From contig JAHNUO010000031.1 of the NCBI GenBank assembly GCA_019787685.1, forward strand, positions 186,001 to 250,000: DNA of 64,000 bases, written 5' to 3'. Below the pieces are notes generated by a model. It was not told where the DNA came from and did no database searches. It saw only the letters and a list, made by a program, of their open reading frames with translations. How positions within the stretch are numbered: position 1 is the stretch's first letter; the number at the start of each line of letters is the position of its first letter. Made by a program: the position numbers and the translations under genes. Shown in pieces: positions 10,727-21,580 of the stretch. This DNA is from Chiua virens. Lineage: Eukaryota; Basidiomycota; Agaricomycetes; Boletales; Boletaceae.

Positions 10727-12778
10727 ATGTCTGCACAGACTGCGTTGGTGGTGTCTCTCGCCAGAGGACCTCTCATCGGGACCTTTCTCGGATTAGCGCA
10801 AGTGTCACATTCCAGTTTCTGCCTTTTCGGCCCACGGTTTTGCTCACGGTGTGCTTTGGTCGTCAACAGTCTGTATGGGGTTACTTGCATGCAGGCGTTC
10901 TTTTACTTTCGGACGTACGAAGGTGATGGGTGGAGACTCAAGATGACGGTATGTCTCTTCCGTGGCTTGTTGGGAAACCTACGTGGACTTGTTGATTTGA
11001 CCTTGACCCGCACTAGGTCGCGCTGCTCGTGTGCGTTGAAGTTGTTCTATTTGGTTCACTTGCACGAATCATACTCACGTTCTCTCGTTGTTCAACAGAG
11101 CATTGGAGACCGCACATGCCGCTATGTCCGTGTGGCTCATGGACGACTACCTGATCGTACAATACGGCAACATACAAGCGTTGCAATCGGCAAACTGGTT
11201 CGTCGTTTCTTGGGTAGGCTTGGCTCGATGTGACATTTGACATTCTCGACGTCCTCCTCTACAAGGTCATCTACTGTAAGTATTAGATACATGTTTTTTT
11301 GAGACGGGGTGATGCTACATCAGTTTGGTAGTTGACGTACATGCTCGGGGTGAGTATCCTTCTGTTGGGATGTTCCTCGTCTACCGACACATATACCAGC
11401 TCCTCATTGATTTTTATGTTTACCTGTGAGTCAAAATAGATCGCTCTGGGATGTATCTTACCTGGTTACTTGCAGTTACTTCACCTGGAGGATATGGTTA
11501 TGTCAGTCCACCCATTCACTGCCATATCTCTTGTAAGAAAGATCTTATGCATGATTTCAGTCACAAGAAACGCGTGGATCGTCGTTTTCATGGTATGTGG
11601 CTTCCTAAATTCATTTTTAGCCTCCAGATCCGAACCCAAATTTTGTCCAGTGTGCGATCTCCATCACACGAGAAGGTCAGCACCAGTATCAACCTAACTC
11701 CGTCTATCCTGATTGATCTTCGTCTTTCGCAGTCATCAGTATCCTCGCCACTGTTATGAGGTACTTATAACTTCGTTCTTCACTTTCATTATCTCATTCG
11801 AGTGTCCTCCCAACCTCACCTAGCGTACTAAAACCGACGTGGCGAGATTCCCTTGACACATCCCGTACCCTCATTCTCGTCGGCAATGCGCTTTTCATCG
11901 CTGGCGACACTTTTTCTGCCTGTGTGATGGCGTACCATCTTACCCGACGAAGATCCTGGACGGACACGTTCCAGCATACACGAAAGCGCAATCTCCTTTT
12001 GAACCGTTTAATTGTCTTTTTTGTCGCCACCGGTGCCATGACGTCGTGCGTGTTGCTCTCACGTTCTTCCTGTTGATCATTGTAGAGGCCGATGCAATGT
12101 ATGCTTCGGTCATACTAATGCTATATTTCTCACAGGCTCGTAGACGTGGTCTCACTCATATTCGTACGCCTCTTTCTTTTCGGCACGATTGGTGTACAAT
12201 CGTCCGACTTCGAGATTCCGAAACTGACGTCCGTCTCCTCGCTCTTTGGGTTTTTCCAGACATTGACACAACCACAAGGCACTGCATTTCTGAGTACTTT
12301 TTTCGTTCAAACACGACGTTCGTCTTGTCATCATTTCTTTCTATTCCGCTGGCTCCCTTCTCTTTCTCTCTCTAATCGTGACACGCCTTATTTCAATTCC
12401 GACAATTGACGCACCATCTGCAGTCTACGCCAACTCGCTCCTTGCATCGTGAGTCATCACTCCAATTCACCTTTTCTTTCTTCAAATCAACTATTCTATT
12501 CTATCCCTTAACAGACTCAACCTCCGGAATGCCACGGTGAGCGTTTACGACGACGCACAGAGCCCACCGGTCCCCATCCAATGCACGCCTCCTTCAGGCA
12601 TTTCGATCGTCTCGGGAGAGAGAGGCGTGTCTGCAGGCTTGCCCGAGGTGAGTCCTTTTTACTGCCTTCGGTTTCTCTGTCGCACAAACGAATGCAATCA
12701 AGGCCAGTGGCTGATTATCTATCTCTGTTTCTTTAGGGGCACAAATCGGACGATGAGTTTGACAAGCCTCGTCTTTAA
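10727..12778 (+). CDS. DUF6534 multi-pass membrane protein, copy B
   Basis: Tandem paralogue of copy A with the same exon order: MSAQTALVVSLARGPLIGTF start, LYGVTCMQAFFYFRTY, HAAMSVWLMDDYLIVQYGN, YFTWRIW, NAWIVVFM, core helix GNALFIAGDTFSACVMAYHL, LLLNRLIVFFVATGAMTS, VYANSLLAS, LNLRNATVSVYDDAQ, and a last exon GHKSDDEFDKPRL with TAA at 12776-12778. Compared with copy A it lacks about eight residues in the cytoplasmic loop before the LLLNRL helix, and its C-terminal tail is different. Exons 1-2 and intron 1 are almost identical to copy A while later exons are clearly more divergent (see findings). No disruption seen. Confidence 0.8.
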
Positions 12779-13219
12779 ATGGAGGAAAGGCTACTCCCAT
12801 ACATGCAATAGGAGAAGGCGCCCGTGAAGATGCTTTGGTGATTTTTGGAAGTATTCGAATGTTCTGGGGTGTCCTATATATCTGGGACAAGTTCGGGATG
12901 TGTGGGGAATAAGATGTGGTTGGAATGGAATCCGGTTTGGGAGATAATGGCTCTCCTTCCCGTGCGCTGATCGTGCCCAACGCTCTTAACTTCCAGCTTT
13001 TCTCGCGTGTTAAAGATCGGAGCGGTGAGACGACGTGCGTTCAACCATGATTAGATTTCATTCTAACGGCCTTAGGAATATCAATCCAAAACCATCACAA
13101 CATTTCATTCCAAAACCTCAGTCTTTTCTTTGCTAACACATTCGCGAATTCAGATACAATGCTCGGAGTACAATTCATTAGAGACATTCGCCGTGAGATT
13201 ATCCGGCTTCTTGAACAAT

Positions 13220-14035
13220 TTACGTCGAATCGGATCGGTAAACCTTGGACAACTGGGTGAGGTAATGATAATTCCTGTCAGCGAGAGACCACAGCCTCTC
13301 AAGTATATCGGCCACTTCTGGCTTCGAAACAGCTTCATTGTATGCCTGTAAGAACAAGCCTTCACTGTCCGATCGAAACCCTTGTCGAATTCCATCGGCT
13401 TACCTCTACTGATTCCCATCCGCAGAGCGCCAAATACTTCTGGTCATTGTCGTGTTCTACTCCAAACACAAACATATTCTCGGTCCTCTCCGAGATCGTG
13501 GTTAATATCTCAACTACTTCTTGGCGATTTCCAGGGGCCTTCAACGTCAATACGGTCACCTCTGTGATAGGCCGTTCGAGGGCGATGGGCCTGGCTGAGA
13601 ATATGGTATGATAGGTTACTGTGGTGTCCCAGCTAATGATGGTCTCCTTCAAAAGAGTTTCCTTCACTACGGGGAATAAAGGGCTGTTAAGGACCTTCTC
13701 GTGATCCTCATAACTGTCCCAATCTGCGGATAACGTGGCCGTGAAGGCTCCACGCGAAAAGACGCGGATGCGACGTACCGGCGATGATATTTCCCTTGGT
13801 TGTGTACTCGATCTGTTTCCCGTAAAATTGTGGTCTAGGGTGTGAATCAGCAAGGTAAGTGTGTCAAGTCAGTCAAGTCACATTCCACAGGAGGACCGAA
13901 GGCTAGAACTCACTCGTGCGTTCCGCAGGCGCACATGACGAGCCTGGCCGCTGTTTCGCAGACGCTTGGGTCCTGTTGGAACGCCTCAAGTGAGTCAAAC
14001 ATGAGGAGTTCGGTGGTGAGTGACCATTGGGACAT
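13220..14035 (-). CDS. ABM-like (dimeric alpha/beta-barrel) protein of unknown function, copy 1
   Basis: Three exons: the first encodes MSQWSLTTELLMFDSLEAFQ... to CGTHE; the second carries DWDSYEDHEKVLNSPLFPVV and VLTLKAPGNRQEVVEILTTI with FGVEHDNDQKYLALCGWESVE; the third ends ILERLWSLADRNYHYLTQ and a short tail with TAA at 13220-13222. About 220 residues, no signal peptide or TM. The pattern 'beta strand, R..V.EIL..I..R, beta strand, WES.E' twice in one chain resembles the antibiotic-biosynthesis-monooxygenase-like ferredoxin-type barrel; this is inference from pattern, not from a hit. A paralogue lies at 19035-19836 on the same strand, with homologous upstream DNA. Confidence 0.65.
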
Positions 14036-15616
14036 GGTGTATGAGAAGGAAGATTGTTTTCTTGATCAGTCCATCGAGCGTATGCCTCCTATTTTATATT
14101 CTGGAGCCCCGTTCTATGCGCCTAGCGACTACCTTCGCACATTCCCGTAAGTACTAAGCTAGTCCCTTACGACTAAGGTCAGATGTCCATTGAACAGTAC
14201 TTTCTTGCCAGTGGATCGGAAAATGGCAATGATCACGAAATTGATCACATACCACATACTTCGCCGTTATTCGCGTCCACACGCAGGCCACGGGCGGCGC
14301 CTTAGCGTGAGTAGGTATGTACCGGGGAATATGAAGGCCAGGATCAGTGATCTTTTGCACGCAGGGTCGTACGGCCATTCAACGTTAGCCTAGTCTTATT
14401 TCTATACGGACTGGCAGCGGGGCGAGTCTGAGGCTGACACGGATCATAATGAGTCTAGGTGGTGTTGTCTTTCGTCACATGGTCCCAGGTCCTGGGTTCG
14501 GGCGGTGACTTCTTTGAACTGGTCGGCTTCTTTCTTTTGTCCACTTGGTTCCAAAGCTCGCGCCCACTTTTCTTAATGCGCTACTTTGCGCCCCGCGCGC
14601 GATTCCTTCATTGCTCTGATTCACACGGCTTTCATAGATGCCCTCGCCGATGAGCTTGAACTTACCTGCAATGCTTGCCTAATACATTGGTTGCACTTAT
14701 TAATATACTCACCCCCTCCATCCCCCCCGCGGTTATTTGGGTGCCATCATGATATGTACCTTGCTTGAACACAGTAACTCACCGCTGGTATTGCAGTCAC
14801 GCTGAAGAAATAAAATATGTTTTAGCAACTTGTCACCATGCGCGTTCCAACTGCTCAAGGTTGTATGGAAAACTGGACAGTCGCGTACATGGTCACGGCT
14901 TACAAATCGTGTAACAGAGGCACGACTGTCTGGCCTTCCATAACTTCAATGTCTCAGCTTCGCGTCTGATCACCTTGTTCGGTAGTCCTCACTGACTTCT
15001 CAGTGCCAGCGCCAATGCTCGCCTTCATTCAACCATGCTCACCTGCACGAAAATCTTGGTCTAATCACTCGACACGTATTGGGAGGTGCTGACGCCCCGA
15101 CGCCGTCGGGCAGTATGACGCGTCAGTTGAAGCATCGGAGTGCATCGCGAGGATATACGTGTCCTCAGGCTCACCTCCCGTGACCGCGCTGAGCGATCCA
15201 TCACTTGCACGCATCACAGTTTTGGGTGCGCGAAACTGGGTCAATGTCGGATGAGAATGGGAGCAATGGACAGATTTGTCGTTGACCGTCGAGGGTCGCA
15301 TCTCCAGAAAGTCGAACGGGTCAATCATTGTGGCGGTGCAGAGGGTGCGGAGAGCGTTAGACGAGTTTGAAAGCACCAACCGGGCAGTCTGGCTTCAATC
15401 AGGTCTGATAACTTCACGCGCCATAAGGCAAGTGATATCACTCATGTTGAGTCTCTCACTTTTTTATGCATGTACATATATTACCCCGGTAGGTTACTTG
15501 AATAACGTTCCGACTTCTTTCATTGGCACACGGTGAGGTACCCCTGAATCTCGTTATCTCTATCCAAGGCCTATAAGAAGGCTTAAGACCACGCTGGCAC
15601 GCGTGAGCGACCTATC
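14036..15616. other. Intergenic; partly duplicated upstream of ABM copy 2
   Basis: About 14036-14300 aligns with about 19840-20070 (blocks around gatcacgaaattgatcacat and acttcgccgtta), so the ABM-like duplication includes its upstream region. About 15460-15616 aligns, inverted, with about 38800-38950 upstream of MFS copy 2. A 104-codon minus frame at 15065-15379 has no motif and was not accepted as a gene. Confidence 0.5.
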
Positions 15617-18135
15617 ATGCCTATGTTACGGGCGTCTTCCAAGGCAGGTTCATCCGTCAGCCAGAGAGAGAAGCAGTCCGAGCCTCCGCTACCAGAGTAC
15701 CATGCACATGCAGTATCGACTAAGAAAATCGACACGGGTGCGCAACTCGTCGCTGGGTTGTCCACCGAGTTGGATCCTGCAGAGTCGGAACGTGTCAGGT
15801 TCGTGACAGTCAAGGTCTTGGATTGCTGTCTTGTACTCATTTGAGCGTCCATGGCAGGAAAAAAATTGATTACCACATTCTGCCGATGATGTGTAGTGAG
15901 CACTGAATTTTATACTTGTTGAGTGGTCGGTTTTCAACCTAACGTACATTGTGCAGCACTCTACTGGTGAGCAACCACCGACAGTGTTTATGTGACGGTC
16001 TTTTCCTCAAATTTTATCCTTTCCTGGTACGCAGGATCCAGTTTATGGACAAGACTACGCTCGGTAATGCTGCGATTCTTGGCATCGAGTGAGATTTCGA
16101 CTGACACCGGAAGCTGGGATTTCCTCTCACTGCGATAACTGACAGCCAAGGCGCACATCTTACAACCAATCAGTAAGTACATATCGGCCCGTGACCGCGT
16201 GGGCTCATACCTATCTAACGATGATTCTAACGTGTCGTTACACAGATATAATTGGTAAGTTGTTCACTGGCACATATCTTCGATCGCCCTCGCCGGCACC
16301 TGATCCGTTCCTCGTCAGGCTTGGCACAATTTTTTACATCAGCTACTTCATCTTTGAATACCCTCAGAACCTCGCACTCCAGCGGTTCCCCGTGGGCAGA
16401 TGGATGAGGTACGTGCACCTCCACTGACCGTCTCTCACGCTGTACGTTCTTCCGACAGTTTCAACATCCTCGTTTGGGGGATCGCCTTGGTCTGCCAAGC
16501 AGCGAGCAACGACTTTTCCAAGCTCTTCGTGTGCCGGTTCTTCCTCGGCGCATGTGAGGGATCCATTACGGCAGGGTTCATGATCGTCAGTTCCATGTTT
16601 TACACGCGCAAGGAGCAAACGTTGCGCGTCGGGTATTGGTGTGCGTACGTCTCATCGATCACCTCGGACGCGTGCTGAACACACGTCGCCAGTCTTGATG
16701 ACCGGAACAGGCAAGTCGATCGGCCCGGATGGCGTTTGGGCGCTCACGCACAAACAGCCCAGATCATCTCCGGTTTCATCAGCTTTGGATCGTTGCACAT
16801 TCACACCGTCGGATTCGCACCCTGGCAATGGTGCGTGTGTCCGCCGCAGATTGGACGGGGTCGGGAAATTAAATGCCAGTGTTGTGGTAGGTTGATGATC
16901 ATTACCGGGTGCATCACGCTTCTCGTAGCAGTCCTCTACTGGTACGGAATTCTCGTCTCTTAAGCTCAGTTGACTTGATGTCTTGACAGGTTTTTCTTCC
17001 CTGATTCTCCCACCAGTGCATGGTTCCTCACACCGAGTGAGCGTGCGACTGCGGTCCAGCGGCTGAAGGTATGAGACTCACGAAGAGCGTCGTGTCACCT
17101 CAGTGGATGTGTTGACAACACCTTTAGGAAAACCAAACTGGGGTGGAGAACAAGCACTTTAAGAAAGAACAGTGCGTCCTCGCACTAATATTCAACGTGT
17201 CATATCAACGGTAGAACATAGGATGATCGAAGCGCTTCTCGACCCCAAGACATGGCTCTTTGCGCTCTTCCTGGCTCTGGATAACATACCCAACTCGCTT
17301 CAGAACCAACGTTCCATCATCATCTCCTCCTTTGGTTTCACTTACCTCGACACGACGCTTCTTGGATGCGTCGACGGATTCATCGAGATCATGACTATCT
17401 GGACAGGCGTGACGCTTGCGGCACGGATTCCCAACGGCCGTGCCTACGTTGGCGCGGTATACTTCCTGCCGTCCCTCATCGGAGTATTAATGATCGAGTT
17501 CCTGCCGTGGAATAATCAAATCGGGTTGCTCTTTGGCATCTGGCTCGTCGATATCAACACGACCGGGCTCGTCTTGGCCTTGTCCTGGCTGACCAGCGTG
17601 ACGGCGGGTCACACCAAGAGGGTGCGTCCATCCAAGCTGTCTCTCGCATCGTTTCAACCTCGATGATCCACACAGATCACGACCAACGCGATCATACTGA
17701 GCGCCTACTGCATCGGGAATGCAGCCGGTCCGTTCATGTGGCAAGCCAAGTACAAGCCTAGGTACGCTATGCCCCTCATGATGCCCCATGATCGTCACCA
17801 CATTCCTGATCCACGCAGAAATCATATCCCGTGGATCATCATCGGCATCTGTAATCTCATCTGCCCTCTTTTGCTGCTGGTCATCCGTTGGTTGCTCGCG
17901 CGCGAAAACGCCCGACGGGACGCGGAACCAATCGAGGATGACGAGGAGTTCTTTGTCGAGAAGGAGATGGACGACGGGACGCGCGTCCAGGTCAAGGTGG
18001 ACAAGGTACGTGCCATTTGATCGTTGTCACGACGGTACCCCCCGCGGATGATGATATCGACGGTGATGCGATTTCTGACAGGCATTTATGGATCTGACGG
18101 ACCGGGAGAATCGCGATTACAGATACGTGCTTTAA
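15617..18135 (+). CDS. MFS transporter of the allantoate permease (Dal5/anion:cation symporter) family, copy 1
   Basis: Plasma-membrane permease for small organic acids or nitrogen compounds (substrate not predictable). Twelve TM topology over about 15 exons: acidic N-terminal tail; KIDYHILPMMC and QFMDKTTLGNAAILGI (TM1, the family's DKTxLG motif); YNWLGTIFYISYFIFEYPQN; LALQRFPVGRWM; FNILVWGIALVCQAA; KLFVCRFFLGACEGSITAGF; YTRKEQTLRVGYW; FLMTGTAQIISGFISFGSLH; FFFPDSPTSAWFLTP; ENQTGVENKHFKKEQ; LALDNIPNSLQNQRS; ITTNAIILSAYCIGNAAGPF; MWQAKYKPR; TM12; C-tail ending MDLTDRENRDYRYVL, TAA at 18133-18135. About 490 residues. One intron (16711-16757) has a GC donor (gcaagt), required to reach the AQIISG exon in frame. 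All frames are intact. An inverted paralogue is at 36326-38791. Confidence 0.82.
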
Positions 18136-18148
18136 GGGTATAGAGTTC

Positions 18149-18325
18149 GAGAAGGAGATGGACGGCGGGGCGCGCGTGCAGGTCAAGGTGGACGAGGTAC
18201 GTGCCGTTTGATGGCTGTCGTCCCCCGGGGATGTTCATGATGTGGACAGATATTGACGGTGACGCGATTAGGAATTTATGGATATGACGGACCGGGAGAA
18301 TCGCGATTACAGATACGTGCTTTAA
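18149..18325 (+). repeat. Tandem copy of the last two exons of the MFS gene
   Basis: This stretch repeats 17958-18135 with a period near 190 bp. It contains EKEMDGGARVQVKVDE, a GTACGT donor, a short intron, and EFMDMTDRENRDYRYVL followed by TAA at 18323-18325. It could act as an alternative terminal exon pair or be an inert relic. The inverted MFS copy at 36.3 kb has only one copy of this segment. Confidence 0.75.
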
Positions 18326-18362
18326 AGCTTTAGAGTTCTCCATCGCCCCGGATCATCTGAGC

Positions 18363-18440
18363 TCAACCACCGAGGGACCTGAAGCGGCGTACTAGCACTC
18401 GACCTTTTTGGTCAAAGGCTACCATCATGATGCATGGAGC
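18363..18440. repeat. Short dispersed repeat, inverted partner at 30590-30668
   Basis: About 75 bp (from near aaccgaggga to ggctaccatcatg) matches the reverse complement of 30590-30668 with few differences. The core cgacctttttggtcaaagg includes an imperfect palindrome (gacc-ttttt-ggtc). Both copies sit within about 150 bp of a relic gene fragment. Confidence 0.65.
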
Positions 18441-18489
18441 CTTGAAGCTTGAACAGCGTGGTGATTCTGCAGTCTCTGGGGCTCCGTGT

Positions 18490-18690
18490 TATCACCGTGA
18501 ATACTAGTCGTCGATGACTCGGAGGTTCCGAGGTCGTGGCAGCGCCGACTGATGTATGTCTTCAGTTGCGAGGCAGTTTTCCCAGCGAGTAATTTGGCGT
18601 CTGGTTCGAGCTTGTCTTTGCAGTAACGCCGTGACTAAGCATTATATCGGCGAAGTTGGTGACTCATGCCCTGTTGTCCCTGGCAATACG
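18490..18690 (-). pseudogene. Fragment of the DUF3638 giant gene
   Basis: Read on the minus strand, this DNA matches about 49530-49760 of the DUF3638 gene: caacagggcatgagtcacca is identical, followed by cgccgatat.atgctt.gtc, gcgttactgca, cttgaacc.gacgccaaat-like sequence (joined by deletions), and actgcctcgcaactg...acatcagtcggcgctgc.acgacctcgga. At least two internal deletions and a small insertion destroy the frame. Its parent is about 31 kb away on the opposite strand. Clearly a non-functional relic. Confidence 0.8.
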
Positions 18691-19034
18691 AAGGATGTGA
18701 TGAGAAGGGAGACGAGAGACAACTATCTAAGTATGAACTTGAAGTGAGCACTGGGGATGGCCATAAGGAGGGGGTTACCAAGCGGTCGAGTGGATCAAGG
18801 GAGCGAACCCGAACTCCATCCAGTGCTATCTTCGTTTCCCGAGAAGGTCAGCGTCAGTAGACATAGGCATCCTTTCAGACGCGTAGAATATCATACATGA
18901 TATTTCATTCCAAAGCATCAAGGTCTTTGCCTTGCTGAGTTGCTGACCCGTTCGCGGAAACAGATATACAAAGCTTGTAGTACATATATTCATTTGAGCA
19001 TCCGTCGTGAAATCCTTCCCATTCTTGGAACAAT

Positions 19035-19836
19035 TTACGTCGTTCGGTAGACATAGAACAAATGGGTGTGGAAGTTCTGGTCCTTGTGAGCAAGAGACCA
19101 CAACTTCTCGAGTATTGCGGCTGCTTCTGGCTTCGAAATAGCCTCTAAATGTGCCTGCGTGGTTCATTAAGTGTTTGGTGTTCAAGCGAAACAGTCGTCG
19201 CATTCCATCAACTTACCTCTACCGATTCCCACCCACAGAACGTCATATACTTCTGGTCATCTTCGTGTATTACTCCAAACACATGCCTATTCCCGGTCCT
19301 CTCTGAGATCTTGGTCAATATGTCAACCACGGCATTGCGATTCTCAGGTGCCTTCAATGTCAATAAGGTCACCGCTGTGACAGGGTGTTCAAGGGCGACC
19401 TTAGGGCTTCCTGAGAGGATGGCATGTAACGTTTCTGTGGTTTCCCAGCTAACGACGGTCTCCTTCAAGAGTGCATCCCTAACTTTGGGGAATAAGGGGC
19501 CATTAAGGACCTCCTCATGCGCTTCATAGCTGTCCCAATCTGTGGAAAAACTTGCCATGGAGCCTTCGAACGCAAGACGGGCAGTGCGACATACCGCATA
19601 TGATATTCCCCTTGCCTGCGTCCTCGATCCGTTTCCCGTAATAGTGTGGTCTAGGGTGTGGATAAGTAGGGCGTACCCTTCAAATCACGTCTCATAGGAG
19701 ATATGATAGCTCACTCGTGCGATCCGTCAGCAGTCATGACAAGCTGGCATCCCGGTTCGCAGACGCTTGGATCCCGCCGAAACGCCTCGAGCGTGTCAAA
19801 CATGAGGAGTTCGGTTACAAAGTTCCACTGAGACAT
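19035..19836 (-). CDS. ABM-like protein of unknown function, copy 2
   Basis: Paralogue of the gene at 13220-14035 with the same three-exon layout: MSQWNFVTELLMFDTLEAFR first exon; second exon with DWDSYEAHEEVLNGPLFPKV, VTLLTLKAPENRNAVVDILT and FGVIHEDDQKYMTFCGWESV; third exon EAISKPEAAAILEKLWSL with a tail different from copy 1, ending at TAA 19035-19037. All three exons are open. Identity to copy 1 is highest in the second exon. Function unknown; see copy 1 for the fold inference. Confidence 0.65.
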
Positions 19837-20639
19837 GGTGTCGATGAGAAGGAAGATTGTTCAAGTTCCCTTGATCGATCCATTGAGCATATCCTCCCCA
19901 TATTATATTCTGGAGACCCACTCTCTTCGCACGCCGGCACATTCACACATCCGTACCGAGCAAGTCCCATTGCGAATGAGGTCATGTCTCGATCGAAAAA
20001 CATTAATGATCACGAGTCACTAGCATGAATCACATACCATGACTTCGCCGTTAAGTTCGCGTCCGCACTGCGGTCCCTTTAGAATGGGTACCGGGGGAAA
20101 GGTTCTGTGGTTCTCCGGGCCCAGTAAGGCCAGAGTTTCAACGTTAGCTCTCGTTCCCATACATACCTTGGGGCGAGGTTGCTGATCCGGATCATCATGT
20201 CAAGTTTGTAACCGAAGCTGTTTGTTCCGCAAGTGCAGCAGTAATTAACACAACCAGTGTAAGCGGAGATTATATAGCCGAGCCGAAGTTTTGAATTTTT
20301 CTGCTTCCTTCATTCAACGGACTCTAGCGTTTCGGACCGGTTTGAATAATTCATTCCCGTTCATCTTCACTTGAGAATGGTCTCAAGTGAGTAGTCTCTT
20401 CGGAAAAACGGGTTGATGAGTCATCACTAGTGACTGCACAAAGCCGCCGACTCGGACAAACCCCTGCAGACAATGAAATAGCTCTCGAACAGCAACTTGA
20501 ACACACTAGAATTCGGGGAAAATCAGAACAATGTTTACTTCATGAAATGACGGTCGAAATGCTATAATTATTTCGTTTTTCATTTTCAGGACGTTGATCG
20601 GTTTGGGACGACTTCAAACTTCAAAGCTTCAACTCCAGT
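19837..20639. other. Intergenic; proximal part homologous to the region upstream of ABM copy 1
   Basis: About 19840-20070 aligns with 14036-14300. The remainder, about 20080-20640, shows no open frame of interest and no recognised element; it is somewhat A/T-rich around 20520-20600. Confidence 0.5.
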
Positions 20640-21580
20640 GGGCTTGGTTTCCACCCATATCCGAAGGACTAAATTCCGTACAGAGTGCAATCTCCATCTC
20701 ATGACAAGGTCTGTTTCAGTTACCCAGTATCACTCTTAACCTATTCTACATTATCGATCATCGTTTTTCACAGTGCATTAACTCGTCGCTATCATGAGCT
20801 GGAGCCCATTACCTCACCTTCAATCCCCCGCGGTGTGTGGAGCCTGCAAGATTACCCTGATACTTCCCACAAAGTCATTTTTGCCAGTAACTTTTTTTAC
20901 AAACGGTAATCCTTTTCAGCTTGGACGGATGCGCTCCAGCAAACGCGCGGGGTGAGACGGGGGGCGACAGATAGGCCTTATTCTTTTTCAGCCACTGATC
21001 ATATCTTTCGTCTCCACTTGCGCCCGACTTTGGTGCGTACCTTTTCGCGCCTTCCCTTCGGCCAATAGCAGGCGAATATAATATCGACGTACCGCATTCT
21101 ACTCACAGGCTCAGAGACGTGATCTCACCCATACCTACCCTGTTTGATATGATTGGCGCACAGTCCTCAGAGTGATTCTCTTTTCCCACCCCCTTTTAAT
21201 CTGACTTTAGAAGTTTAGCACAACTACAAGGCACCGTTGTTGAACACGTTTTTCGCGCAAAAATGATGAACTTCTGCATTATCCTCCACTAACTGTGTCC
21301 TGGGCCTGCCTTGTTTCCAATTTTGAGATCTGATGTCTGATCGACATCCACATGCCAACTCACTCCCCTGCTTCGATCACCCATCTGTACCTGCCCTTCG
21401 TTTGCACACCGCTACCACACCCACACAACAAATGCGATATCATCAGATTCGCATTTCTACCTCGGGGAGGGTGCTATTCCAGGTTTTGTACCCCGGTTGC
21501 CGGGGCCTGGCTCTTGATTTCTCTTCCTTCTAGAGGTACAAGTCTGACGTCGACGACCCAGGGATAGAGTAGAGCTCTAT
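20640..21580 (+). pseudogene. Dead DUF6534 gene copy
   Basis: Blocks of the DUF6534 genes occur here in order: the agtgcaatctccatctca segment near 20680 (equivalent to the CAICITRE exon of copy A), a decayed match to the KPTWQDYLDT exon near 20840, cttggacggatgcgctcc near 20920 (SWTD exon), the tcagagacgtgatctcac segment near 21110 (VDVVSL exon), gcacaactacaaggcacc near 21215, and the terminal gaggtacaagtc...cccagggatagagtag near 21533-21571, matching the last exon of copy A including its stop and a little 3' sequence. There is no continuous frame and the 5' half is missing. Confidence 0.75.

Noticed and set aside
15065..15379. 104-codon minus-strand frame upstream of MFS copy 1
   Set aside because: No homologous sequence upstream of MFS copy 2 and no motif; treated as chance.
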